Below, piece after piece: positions 27,094 through 35,610 of a stretch of DNA of 64,000 nt. The stretch comes from CAZGXI01 sp964529715 (GTDB lineage: Bacteria > Chloroflexota > Anaerolineae > Aggregatilineales > Ch27). Position 1 is the stretch's first letter; every line of letters begins with the position of its first letter. The translations under genes and the position numbers were made by a program. Location of the stretch: assembly GCA_964529715.1 (NCBI GenBank), contig CAZGXI010000020.1:26035-90034 (forward strand), read 5' to 3'. The notes beneath the pieces are model-generated. The model was not told where the DNA came from, did no database searches, and saw only the letters and a program-made list of their open reading frames with translations.

Positions 27094-28299
27094 ATGCATA
27101 AAAAGCCGATCCGTGTCGCCTATCTGGACGCAACGGGCGAAATGGGAGGGGCAGAACACCTGCTACTCCTCCTACTAGACGGCCTGCCGCGAGATGTCGT
27201 TGACCCGCTCCTGATCTGCACCGCCGAAGGGCCGTTTCCAGACCAGGCCCGCGCGCGGGGCATTTCCACACGGGTTATCCCCCTGCCCCGGCTGCACCCT
27301 GTTAGCCGGGTGATCTGGGGGCGGAAAATTCTCGATCCCCTGGCCGTTGCGATCAACGCCGCCACAATTCTGGTTGCTGCCGCTCAGATGACACGCGCCC
27401 TGAAAGATATGCATCCCGACCTAGTGCAGACCAACAGCACGTTTGCCCACCTTTACGGCGGATTGGCAGCGCGATGGTGCGGCCTGCCCTGTATCTGGTA
27501 CTTCCACGATCTGGTCGAGACACGGCGGCTGCGCGGCAGCATTGTCCAATTCTGGCGACTACTGGCGTCTGCTCTGGCGACGCACGTTGTAGCCGTGTCG
27601 CAGGCCGTGTTGGATTCGCTGGGCATCGGTGATTCCAAAGGGACGGTTATCTATGCCGGACAGACAGACCCGCCGGCAACAACCACGCCGGACCTGCGCG
27701 CACGGCTGGGCCTTCCTCAGGATGCCCGGCTGGTGGGATACGTCGGGCGCATTGCGCACGTCAAGGCGCTGGATGTGTTGGCAAAGGCAGCCCAACGGGT
27801 CATCAGCGCGGCCCCCCAGGTACACTTCGTCTTATTCGGAGAGGCATTGTTCGGGCAGACGGGCTATAAGCAGGCGCTTGCAGAACAGGTAGCCGGCGTC
27901 GGAATCGGCGATCACTGGCACTGGCTGGGATATACTCAGAATGTGTGTTCCTACTTATCCCAAATCGACTGTCTGGTGCTGCCCTCGCGTCGGGAGGCGT
28001 TGGGGCTGGCGCTTCTCGAAGCCGGGATCGCCGGGAAACCCGCCGTCGGGACGCGCGTCGGAGGTATCCCCGAAGTGATTGTGGACGGCGAAACGGGACT
28101 CCTGGTTCCCCCAGAAGATTCAGAAGCCCTGGCTGCCGCCATCCTGCGCCTGATCCAGAACCCACTGCTGGCAGAGGCGATGGGACGCAGCGCACAGGCG
28201 CACGTCAGGGATGTTTTCGGCTTGCCGCGCTATTACACGGAGTTTATCGCGTTGTATGATTCCATCCTCGACAGCCAGGAAAATCCTGTACGTCTATAA
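27094..28299 (+). CDS. GT4-type glycosyltransferase
   Basis: A 401-aa GT-B enzyme. The start at 27094 follows TTGAGGA. Seen: N-terminal LDATGEMGGAEHLLLLLLDG (acceptor-side glycine loop), GYVGRIAHVKALDVLAKA, and the donor-side motif LPSRREALGLALLEAGIAGKP with GGIPEVIVDGETGLLVPPE. It is 10 bases after the GT2 gene. Confidence 0.9.
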   Translation: MHKKPIRVAYLDATGEMGGAEHLLLLLLDGLPRDVVDPLLICTAEGPFPDQARARGISTRVIPLPRLHPVSRVIWGRKILDPLAVAINAATILVAAAQMTRALKDMHPDLVQTNSTFAHLYGGLAARWCGLPCIWYFHDLVETRRLRGSIVQFWRLLASALATHVVAVSQAVLDSLGIGDSKGTVIYAGQTDPPATTTPDLRARLGLPQDARLVGYVGRIAHVKALDVLAKAAQRVISAAPQVHFVLFGEALFGQTGYKQALAEQVAGVGIGDHWHWLGYTQNVCSYLSQIDCLVLPSRREALGLALLEAGIAGKPAVGTRVGGIPEVIVDGETGLLVPPEDSEALAAAILRLIQNPLLAEAMGRSAQAHVRDVFGLPRYYTEFIALYDSILDSQENPVRL

Positions 28300-29275
28300 C
28301 ACGACCTCGTCATTCGTCGCCATCGACCGCGATCTGCTGGCCGAACGCTGGACAGTACACGCCTGGTATGCATCCCGGCGAACAGTCAATTTAGCGGCGC
28401 TGGCGGCTGCCGTCCGGCAAAGCGATCTCGTGTTCGGCTGGTTCGCCTCCTGGCATACCTTCTGGCCCATGATGCTGGCGCGATGGCTAAAAAAACCATC
28501 CCTGCTAGTGATCGGCGGCTACGACACGGCCAACCTGCCGGAGATCGGCTACGGCCATCAGCGCGGCGGCCTCAAGAAGTGGATCAGCCGCCAGACCATC
28601 CGCAGCGCCAGCCGGTTGAGCACCTTTTCCGAGTACAGCCACCAGGAAATTCAGCGCAATCTGCATCTGCCCCCAGAACAAATCCACCTGATTTACCTGG
28701 GCATCCCCGATCCCTTTGCCGGACAGGATTACGCCTTGTTCCAGGAACCCAGAGCAGCGGTCGCACTGACCATCGGTGGCGTGACGCGCAGCAACTTACT
28801 GCGTAAAGGGCTACTGCCGTTCGTGCAGGCGGCGAGGCTGTTGCCGGATGTTCGCTTCGTTTTGGCAGGCCGCTGGTTAGACGACTCCATTACAGAATTA
28901 CAACGTGTCGCGCCAGAAAACGTCGCCTTCACAGGCTGGCTGCCGCCGGAAGAGTTTTCCGAACACCTGCGACGCGCCTCCGCCTATGTCCAGCCATCGC
29001 AACACGAAGGGTTCGGCATGTCGGTGGCAGAAGCCATGCTCGGCGGGTGCATTCCGGTCGTCACGCGAGTCGGTGCGCTGCCAGAAGTCGTTGGAGAGAC
29101 AGGCGTTTACATCCCATCCAATCGTCCCGAAGACATTGCCGACTCGATCCGGCAGGCCTTGCCTCTCGCCGACCCAGATCACAGCCGGGAAGCGCGCGCA
29201 CGCATTCTGACCCTGTTTCCGCTCGAAAACCGTCGCCGGGAACTATGTCGTCTGGTCGAGCAGCTTATCTCCTGA
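28256..29275 (+). CDS. GT4-type glycosyltransferase
   Basis: A 339-aa GT-B enzyme. The start at 28256 overlaps the previous gene by 44 bases; it is the nearest ATG before the KILYVYNTT core, and no strong ribosome site is seen, so coupling is likely. Seen: TIGGVTRSNLLRKGLLPFVQA, FVLAGRWLDDS, and YVQPSQHEGFGMSVAEAMLGGC. It closes the glycosyltransferase run. Confidence 0.85.
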   Translation: MIPSSTARKILYVYNTTSSFVAIDRDLLAERWTVHAWYASRRTVNLAALAAAVRQSDLVFGWFASWHTFWPMMLARWLKKPSLLVIGGYDTANLPEIGYGHQRGGLKKWISRQTIRSASRLSTFSEYSHQEIQRNLHLPPEQIHLIYLGIPDPFAGQDYALFQEPRAAVALTIGGVTRSNLLRKGLLPFVQAARLLPDVRFVLAGRWLDDSITELQRVAPENVAFTGWLPPEEFSEHLRRASAYVQPSQHEGFGMSVAEAMLGGCIPVVTRVGALPEVVGETGVYIPSNRPEDIADSIRQALPLADPDHSREARARILTLFPLENRRRELCRLVEQLIS

Positions 29276-29319
29276 CTCGGACGCACGCTACACCGCTGGC
29301 GCCGGCAGACATTCGCGCT

Positions 29320-31083
29320 ATGATTCGCCGCATGAAAAACCAATCTCAGCGCCCCCTTTACAGGTGCATATCCCAGGCCAGTCTGGGTTTGGCCCTGCTA
29401 TTGCTTACGCTACTGACGACTGCCGTTCCCCAGGCCACCAGCGCGCCGCTCGCTCAAATGACCCCAACCGGCATCCAGGCCGAGGCCGTTGGTCAGGCCA
29501 ACGTACGCGCCGGTCCGGGCCTTGATTACGCCGTGATCGGCACGATCTTCAGCGGCACGCGCTACGCCGTATTCGGCCAGCACGAATTTTTCCCCTGGCT
29601 GCTGATTGCCTATCCTGGCTCGGCAGACGGGCAAGGATGGGTCTTTGCCGATCTAGTCACGTTAACTGCGCCACTCGCGCAGGTTCCTTATCTATCGGGC
29701 ACGATCCTGGTCAGCACGCCCAGCCCGATCCCGGTGGCAACGCTGACTGCCCTGCCCGGCAACGTCGTTACCAGCGATCCGGCCCTGGCAGGACTCGTCA
29801 CCGTCGAGGCGCTGGCGGAGACGAATGTGCGCTTCGGGCCGGGCGTCGATTATCCGCGCATCGGGCGTATCTTCCCCGGCGAGCGTTATACCGCTCTCAG
29901 CCGCCACGCGCTGTATCCCTGGTTGCTGATCAGCTTCCCCGGCGCGCCGAACGGCGCGGGATGGGTCTACATGGACGTCGTGGAAGTAACAGGGGATGTT
30001 TCTGCCCTGCCGGTAATCACAGTGGAAACCGTCGGCTGGCCAACGCTGACGCCAACGCCCCCTTTTGTCATAACCAGCCTTCCACCCTGGCAGAACGCCG
30101 AAACGCCCGCACCGACGCCGATGTTGCCCGCCATCGATCTACCGGCGCTCGGCGATGACATCCTGGCCTATCTGCTGGAACAAGGCTTTGCGCCGGAAGA
30201 AGATCGCTTCGGCTCGGTTTTCCTCCTCGATCTGGCGACCGGCGCTAACATCTCACTCGGCGACGGGATCGCCTACAGCGGCATGAGCCTCATCAAAATC
30301 CCGATCCTGGTTACACTCTACCGACAACTGGATCGGCCACCTGATCCGGCAGAGGCCATAACAATTGCCAACACCATGATTTGCAGCGACAACATGGCCT
30401 CCAACGAACTGCTGGCGCGGATTGGCGGCGGCGATCCTTACACAGGCGGGCAGCAGGTCACGGCGACGATGCGCGCCCTCGGCCTGCAAAACACCTTCAT
30501 TCTGACGCCGTTCGTGATCCCAGGCGTCCCCATGCCGCAGCCGAGCCAGGCGCTCACACCGCCGCAGACAGCCGCCGATCAAGAGCGTGCCGCCCCCGAC
30601 CCCTACAACCAGGCCACACCAGAAGACCTGGGCTGGCTGCTCAACGCTGTCTATCAGTGTGCGATGGATGAGAGTGGCCCCCTGCTGATAGCTTTCCCCG
30701 GCGAGATCACGCCGGTCGAGTGCCGCCAGATGATCCTCGCCATGAGCGCCAACGAGATCGGTGTGCTCACAGAAGCCGGCGTGCCCACGGGGACGCGCGT
30801 GGCGCACAAACACGGCTGGATCAACGACACGCACGGCGATGCGGCTATTGTCTTTACGCCCGGTGGTGACTTCGTGCTGACCATGACGCTTCACCAACCG
30901 GACTGGCTCCCCTATGAGCTGTCTTGGCCGACGATGGCGGAGATCGCACGGCTGGCTTACAATGCCTATAATCCCAATGCCCCCCTGGACGCGATCCATC
31001 CGCAGGTGGTCAGTGAAACCTGCCAGGTGGATGCTTCCTTGCTGGAGGAACTGGCAACCGCCGACGTGCCGCTGTTAGAATAA
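29320..31083 (+). CDS. Exported class A beta-lactamase-fold hydrolase with two SH3b domains
   Basis: A 587-aa exported protein. A signal or anchor helix (about residues 18-40) is followed by two SH3b domains (about 50-115 and 155-225, each with NVRxGPGxDY), a Pro/Thr linker, and a serine hydrolase domain (about 285-570). The class A motifs are present: Ser323-Leu-Ile-Lys326, Ser356-Asp-Asn358 and Lys497-His-Gly in place of KTG. Wall-binding SH3b repeats and the altered third motif argue for a peptidoglycan-linked D-Ala peptidase or esterase rather than antibiotic resistance; this is inference. Start 29332 is also possible. Confidence 0.8.
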   Translation: MIRRMKNQSQRPLYRCISQASLGLALLLLTLLTTAVPQATSAPLAQMTPTGIQAEAVGQANVRAGPGLDYAVIGTIFSGTRYAVFGQHEFFPWLLIAYPGSADGQGWVFADLVTLTAPLAQVPYLSGTILVSTPSPIPVATLTALPGNVVTSDPALAGLVTVEALAETNVRFGPGVDYPRIGRIFPGERYTALSRHALYPWLLISFPGAPNGAGWVYMDVVEVTGDVSALPVITVETVGWPTLTPTPPFVITSLPPWQNAETPAPTPMLPAIDLPALGDDILAYLLEQGFAPEEDRFGSVFLLDLATGANISLGDGIAYSGMSLIKIPILVTLYRQLDRPPDPAEAITIANTMICSDNMASNELLARIGGGDPYTGGQQVTATMRALGLQNTFILTPFVIPGVPMPQPSQALTPPQTAADQERAAPDPYNQATPEDLGWLLNAVYQCAMDESGPLLIAFPGEITPVECRQMILAMSANEIGVLTEAGVPTGTRVAHKHGWINDTHGDAAIVFTPGGDFVLTMTLHQPDWLPYELSWPTMAEIARLAYNAYNPNAPLDAIHPQVVSETCQVDASLLEELATADVPLLE

Positions 31084-31107
31084 ACGCATTGCCAATCGGG
31101 ACATCCC

Positions 31108-32019
31108 CTACTGAAAAAACGCTTCTGCCTGCTCCTGCGTGATGCCCCTGTCCGTCGGGCCGATGGCCTGCGCCAGCCGCCTCAGAGCGGCCATTACGCC
31201 TTCCGGCAAATCGGGGGAGGCTACCTGTTCCAACGAAACTCGAACAAACGTCTCAACTAACGTAGCGGGCAGTTCGCCAACCTGAGCAAGCCATTCGAGC
31301 ACACCGCCCCAGGCATCAAGCACCTGCCGCCAGGTTGCAGCCAAGTCACCCTCATTGTAGATAACCACATCTGCCTGGGCCAGTTTATCTGCCTGGGGAT
31401 TTTGTGCCTCGATCCGTGCGACAGCCTGCTCGCGCAAATATCCCCGGTCGGCCATCAGCCGTCTGATTTGCTGCTCGCGGGAAGCGTCTACTACCCATAC
31501 CTGATCGACCTGCCTACGCAGATCGCCTTCCAGCAGCTTGATTGCCTCGATCACCACGACGGCATGGACACTGTACTGAAGCATTTGCCCGATCTCGGCC
31601 ACGACCAGCGGGCGGAAGATGCGTTCCAGCTGGGCCAACACCGCCGGGTCTTGAAACGCCTTTCTGGAGAGCGCCGCCGTGTCTAACCGGCCATCCGGCA
31701 GCAGCACATCACGCCCCAACGCCTCGATCAGCGGCGCATAGCCGGGTGCGCCGGGTTCGCGGAGACGATGCACCAGTCGGTCCGCGTCGATGACCTGCGC
31801 GCCCAGTTTCGCCAGCATATTCAGGACAGTGCTCTTACCCATCGCAATGTTACCCGTCAGCCCAAGAACAATCCGCTGCCGACGGGCGGGAGGCAGAAAT
31901 TCGCCATTCAAGAATGCCCGCAGCCAGGCATGGCGAAAGCTCACCTCGCCGGCATCCTGATCCAACAGACGCGCTGCGATCAGTCCGTCCAACAACTGCG
32001 CAGGTCGCACCTCACGCAT
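31108..32019 (-). CDS. coaE: Dephospho-CoA kinase with N- and C-terminal extensions
   Basis: Catalyses the last step of coenzyme A synthesis, ATP-dependent phosphorylation of dephospho-CoA. The kinase core (about residues 50-230) has the P-loop GLTGNIAMGKST (53-64), DADRLVHRL, and VIEAIKLLEG with VWVVDASREQQIRRL. At 303 aa it is about 100 longer than E. coli CoaE (206). About 48 extra residues precede the P-loop and about 70 follow the core. The start is well supported by AGGAGGG 8 bases upstream, so the N-terminal extension is probably real. Confidence 0.9.
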   Translation of the reverse strand: MREVRPAQLLDGLIAARLLDQDAGEVSFRHAWLRAFLNGEFLPPARRQRIVLGLTGNIAMGKSTVLNMLAKLGAQVIDADRLVHRLREPGAPGYAPLIEALGRDVLLPDGRLDTAALSRKAFQDPAVLAQLERIFRPLVVAEIGQMLQYSVHAVVVIEAIKLLEGDLRRQVDQVWVVDASREQQIRRLMADRGYLREQAVARIEAQNPQADKLAQADVVIYNEGDLAATWRQVLDAWGGVLEWLAQVGELPATLVETFVRVSLEQVASPDLPEGVMAALRRLAQAIGPTDRGITQEQAEAFFQ

Positions 32020-32075
32020 AAGGCATCCCTCCTGATCTGCGGGGATTGTAGCGCAGTAGCACAGGCCCCGACTGT

Positions 32076-32105
32076 TTGTATTTCAAGCACAGAGACGGTT
32101 ACAAT
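32076..32105 (+). promoter_or_regulatory. Promoter of the DtxR-family regulator
   Basis: TTGTAT, 18-bp spacer, TACAAT. The predicted start near 32112 rules out an in-frame ATG at 32104 and supports translation from 32143. No clear palindromic metal box was seen. Confidence 0.45.
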
Positions 32106-32142
32106 GCAGCTAGGATTCGCAAGGAGCAAGGCGCGCTGCATC

Positions 32143-32844
32143 ATGAACGATGTTCCGCCAAAAGGCAACCCACCGGACGCCCTGCGCACGAAAGCCGTCG
32201 AGGATTTTCTCAAAGCGGTTTACCTGCTTCAGCACCAGGAAGATGCGGTTTCCACGTCGGCGTTGGCGGGTGAACTCAAAATCCAGTCGCCTTCGGTGAC
32301 GGAGATGGCAAAAAAACTGGCCGAACATGGCTTGCTGGAATACGAACGTTACCGAGGACTGCGATTGACCGAAACAGGCCAGCAGATCGCCTTAGAAGTG
32401 ATCCGACGCCACCGCCTGTTGGAGATGTACCTGGTAGACGCGCTCGGCTATTCGTGGGACCAGGTACACGAAGAAGCCGAACGTCTGGAACATGTGATCT
32501 CGCGCCAGTTCGTAGACCGCATCGCTGCCGCACTGGGCAACCCAGACCACGACCCGCACGGTGATCCGATCCCTGCCGCCGATGGCTCACTGCCTCACCA
32601 AAACCTGACCTCGCTGGCAGACCTGCCCCTCCAGCAAACCGGCCAGATCAGGCGCATCACGGCGCAGTCGCCGGAAGCGTTGCGCTACCTGGGCCAACTG
32701 GGTCTGATCCCCGGCGCACAGGTGATCGTCACCGCGCATGATCCCTTTGACGGCCCAGTCCATCTGTTGGTAGACAATGCACCGGTCGTCGTCGGCGCGG
32801 AGATGGCACGACACATTCTGCTAACCCTCCCAAGCCAAGAGTAA
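32143..32844 (+). CDS. DtxR/MntR-family metal-dependent transcriptional regulator
   Basis: A 233-aa metalloregulator that represses iron or manganese uptake genes when metal is bound. Seen: N-terminal winged helix (about residues 10-75, LKAVYLLQHQEDAVSTSALA and SPSVTEMAKKLAEHGLLEY), a dimerisation and metal-binding domain (about 75-145, RHRLLEMYLVDALGYSWDQV, HEEAERLEHVIS), and a C-terminal FeoA/SH3-like domain (about 160-233). Three-domain architecture fits DtxR/IdeR rather than the short MntR. No metal transporter is adjacent, so its targets lie elsewhere. Confidence 0.9.
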   Translation: MNDVPPKGNPPDALRTKAVEDFLKAVYLLQHQEDAVSTSALAGELKIQSPSVTEMAKKLAEHGLLEYERYRGLRLTETGQQIALEVIRRHRLLEMYLVDALGYSWDQVHEEAERLEHVISRQFVDRIAAALGNPDHDPHGDPIPAADGSLPHQNLTSLADLPLQQTGQIRRITAQSPEALRYLGQLGLIPGAQVIVTAHDPFDGPVHLLVDNAPVVVGAEMARHILLTLPSQE

Positions 32845-32998
32845 GACCGATTCCTGTGTTTTTCGGTCCAGAACAACCTTTAACGTGCACTTCAGTTCCT
32901 GGCGCGTGTGACAATTTTCACTACCTTGCAAGCGTCAACTTCGGCTACGCTGTAAGGGAGCGTTTTCTGTCAAATCTGCACAAACCGAGGCTACGATC

Positions 32999-34465
32999 AT
33001 GCACAATTCCCACAAACCGTCGATTGCCCCACGTCTGGAAAAAGAGGCCCGCCGCGAAAAGATGGCCCTGCCGCCACAGCCCCTGCTGGAACGCCCGCCA
33101 GAAGTACGCCTGAACGATTTTGAGGAGATTATTGTGCCGTTTTCGGCAGAGCAAGCCATCGCTGAGGCATCTCGTTGCTTATTCTGCCCCGGCGCGCCCT
33201 GCGCGAATGCCTGCCTGCTCGGCAACGACATCCCCGGCGCCATGTGGCTGATCAGCCAGGGCGATTTTCTGACCGCCGCCCGGCTGTACCGGGAAACAAG
33301 TGCTATGCCAGAAATTTGCGGGCGGGTGTGCCCCCAAGAACGGTTATGTGAAGGCGCCTGTGTGCTGGGCAAAAAGGGCGATCCAGTTGCCCTGGGCAGG
33401 CTGGAGATGTTCGTGGCCGACTACCAGCGGTTGCGTGAGGGATTACCCACCGATGGTGTCGGGCCGGATAGCGGCAAGCGCGTGGCGATTGTGGGCAGCG
33501 GCCCTGCCGGGATTGCCGCCGCCGAATGGCTGCGCCGCGCCGGACACGCCGTCACCATCTACGAGGCACTACCCGAACCAGGTGGTCTGTTGGTGTACGG
33601 TATCCCCAGTTTCAAGCTGAATAAGGACATCGTCCGCGCGAAGATCGACCAGCTTCGCGCCTTGGGTGTGGAAATCGTCTGCAACACCCGCATCGGCAGA
33701 GACATCCCCCTGGCAGAACTGCGCAGCCTCTATGACGCCGTCTTCTTGGGGACGGGTGCGAACGTGGACGCCACTGCCAAAATCGAAGGCATTGACACGC
33801 CGGGCGTCTACCAGGCAACCGAATTTCTGCTGCGAGCCAACCTACCGCCCGAAATCCTGGCCCCTGAAATCCGCGCCAAAGGACCGCTGCCTATTGGACG
33901 CAAAATCACCATCTTCGGCGGCGGAGACACCGCAATGGACTGTATGCGCAGCGCCCTACGGCTGCAACAGCAAGCTGGATACCCCCTGGATGTCACCTGC
34001 GTCTATCGCCGTACCGAAGAGGAGATGCCCGGCAACACCAAAGAACGCGCTCATACCCGCGAGGAGCATGGCAAGTTTGAATTCCTCACCGCGCCGGTGC
34101 GCTTCATCTCTGGTGAGCAGGGAAGCCTTGGCGCCGTCGAATGTCTGCGCATGGAACTCGGCGAGCCGGACGAAAGCGGGCGCCGTCGTCCGGTCCCGAT
34201 TCCAGACAGCAACTTCATTTTGGAAACCGACCAGGCGATCCTGGCGTTGGGCTACTGGCCCGATCCGCTGATCGGCAAGACAACGCCCGGCCTGGAAACA
34301 CACGATTGGGGACTGATCACCGCCGACCCTGAAACCGGCAGAACTTCTCTTGAGGGCGTTTTCGCAGGCGGCGACAATGTCACCGGTGCAGACCTAGTCG
34401 GCACAGCAGTCGCGGCAGGCATCCGCGCTGCGTACGCCATCAACGACTACCTGCGCGGGAATTGA
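32999..34465 (+). CDS. gltD: GltD-like FAD/NADPH-dependent oxidoreductase with two 4Fe-4S motifs
   Basis: A 488-aa flavoprotein of the glutamate synthase small-subunit family. The N-terminal ferredoxin-like domain carries C60-x2-C63-x4-C68-x3-C72 and C107-x3-C111-x5-C117-x3-C121. Then come an FAD motif (VAIVGSGPAGIAAAEWLRRA), an NADPH motif (ITIFGGGDTAMDCMRSA) and the C-terminal GVFAGGDNVTGADLV. No large subunit (gltB) is adjacent, so it may be a homotetrameric glutamate synthase, an NfnB/SudA-type enzyme, or a partner of a distant protein. A ferredoxin-NADP reductase is convergent next door. Confidence 0.82.
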   Translation: MHNSHKPSIAPRLEKEARREKMALPPQPLLERPPEVRLNDFEEIIVPFSAEQAIAEASRCLFCPGAPCANACLLGNDIPGAMWLISQGDFLTAARLYRETSAMPEICGRVCPQERLCEGACVLGKKGDPVALGRLEMFVADYQRLREGLPTDGVGPDSGKRVAIVGSGPAGIAAAEWLRRAGHAVTIYEALPEPGGLLVYGIPSFKLNKDIVRAKIDQLRALGVEIVCNTRIGRDIPLAELRSLYDAVFLGTGANVDATAKIEGIDTPGVYQATEFLLRANLPPEILAPEIRAKGPLPIGRKITIFGGGDTAMDCMRSALRLQQQAGYPLDVTCVYRRTEEEMPGNTKERAHTREEHGKFEFLTAPVRFISGEQGSLGAVECLRMELGEPDESGRRRPVPIPDSNFILETDQAILALGYWPDPLIGKTTPGLETHDWGLITADPETGRTSLEGVFAGGDNVTGADLVGTAVAAGIRAAYAINDYLRGN

Positions 34466-34478
34466 CAGATCGCAGCAG

Positions 34479-34527
34479 CGGCGGCGGATCGAGTCCGCCG
34501 CCGGCTTATCTTTTGCCGCCGCAAAAG
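34479..34527. terminator. Bidirectional hairpins between convergent oxidoreductase genes
   Basis: Two hairpins: a perfect 10-bp GC stem (34479-34488 with 34494-34503) and a CTTTTGC/GCAAAAG stem (34510-34527). The second gives T-rich flanks on both strands, suitable for terminating both genes. Confidence 0.5.
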
Positions 34528-34531
34528 GCAG

Positions 34532-35524
34532 TTACAACCGCATTTCTGACGAGTGGCCGGGGAAAACACTCTTGCCGGTGATATAGCTGTACGCCTGGTT
34601 GACCGCAATGGCTGCCTGCCCGAAGCCGACCGAGATCAGGTTCAGCGGTTCAGCATCCGGCTGCGCGGCAATGTCGCCTGCTGCATAAATACCGGGTAGG
34701 TTTGTCTCCTGGCGACTGTTCACCACGATGTAGCGGCGGTCGATCTGGAGACCCCAATCTTTCAGCCCGCCCAAGTCGGCCTTGAAACCCAGGTTGAGCA
34801 GCACGGCATCCACCGGAATGCGCATTTCCTCCTGCGTGCGGTTATCGAAGATGACTGCCGCCTCGACCTGTGCATCACCTTCCAGGCGACGAATTTCGTA
34901 ATGCGTCAACACCTGCACAGATGAATGCATTAGCTCGGTCAGACTGCTGGGATGAGCGCGGAAGCCCTCACGCCGGTGGATCAGTGTCACCGAGCGGGCA
35001 TAGTCCTTGAGGTTAAGCGCCCAGTCCACCGCCGAGTCGCCGCCGCCCACGACCAGCAAGTTCTTTCGGTAAAAAGGTTTTTTGTCCTGAACAAAATAGT
35101 ACACTCCGTGTCCTTCAAACCGGTCGATGGTGTCATTTTGCAGTTTGTTAGGCCGGAATGCGCCAATCCCGGCGCAAATGATCACCGCCCGGCTGTGGTG
35201 ACTGCCCCTGTCGGTGACGAGTTCCCACATACCGTCATCCAGACGGCGAAGTTCCTCGGCCCGCTCTTCATAGCACATGGCCGGATGCCAGCGTTCCACC
35301 TGCTCAACCAAGTTGTGCACCAGGTCTTTGGCAAGAATTTTGGGAATCCCGGCCACATCGTAAATGTATTTCTCTGGGTAGAGCACTGCCAACTGTCCAC
35401 CCGGCTCCGGCAAAGCCTCGATAATCTTGGTGCGCATCTCACGCATCCCAGCATAAAATGCGCCAAACAACCCGGTCGGCCCGGCGCCGAGAATCGTAAT
35501 ATCATACAGGTCGTTTTCAGCCAT
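34532..35524 (-). CDS. Ferredoxin/flavodoxin-NADP+ reductase, thioredoxin-reductase type
   Basis: A 330-aa flavoprotein of the YumC type that moves electrons between NADPH and ferredoxin. Seen: FAD motif ITILGAGPTGLFGAFYAG, NADP motif LLVVGGGDSAVDWALNL with the basic HRREGFRAH following, and GIYAAGDIAAQ near the end. The redox CxxC of true thioredoxin reductase is missing, which is diagnostic for this subgroup. Confidence 0.9.
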   Translation of the reverse strand: MAENDLYDITILGAGPTGLFGAFYAGMREMRTKIIEALPEPGGQLAVLYPEKYIYDVAGIPKILAKDLVHNLVEQVERWHPAMCYEERAEELRRLDDGMWELVTDRGSHHSRAVIICAGIGAFRPNKLQNDTIDRFEGHGVYYFVQDKKPFYRKNLLVVGGGDSAVDWALNLKDYARSVTLIHRREGFRAHPSSLTELMHSSVQVLTHYEIRRLEGDAQVEAAVIFDNRTQEEMRIPVDAVLLNLGFKADLGGLKDWGLQIDRRYIVVNSRQETNLPGIYAAGDIAAQPDAEPLNLISVGFGQAAIAVNQAYSYITGKSVFPGHSSEMRL

Positions 35525-35610
35525 CCGCTCGCTCCCTTATCGATGAGCCAACAATATTGTGCGTTCGCCGCTCTGCCACCAGCAGTGGCGAACCGCTCTC
35601 CGGGTGTATT

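Noticed and set aside
29320..31083. Antibiotic-resistance beta-lactamase
   Set aside because: Wall-binding SH3b repeats, KHG instead of KTG, and envelope-gene neighbours favour a cell-wall role.
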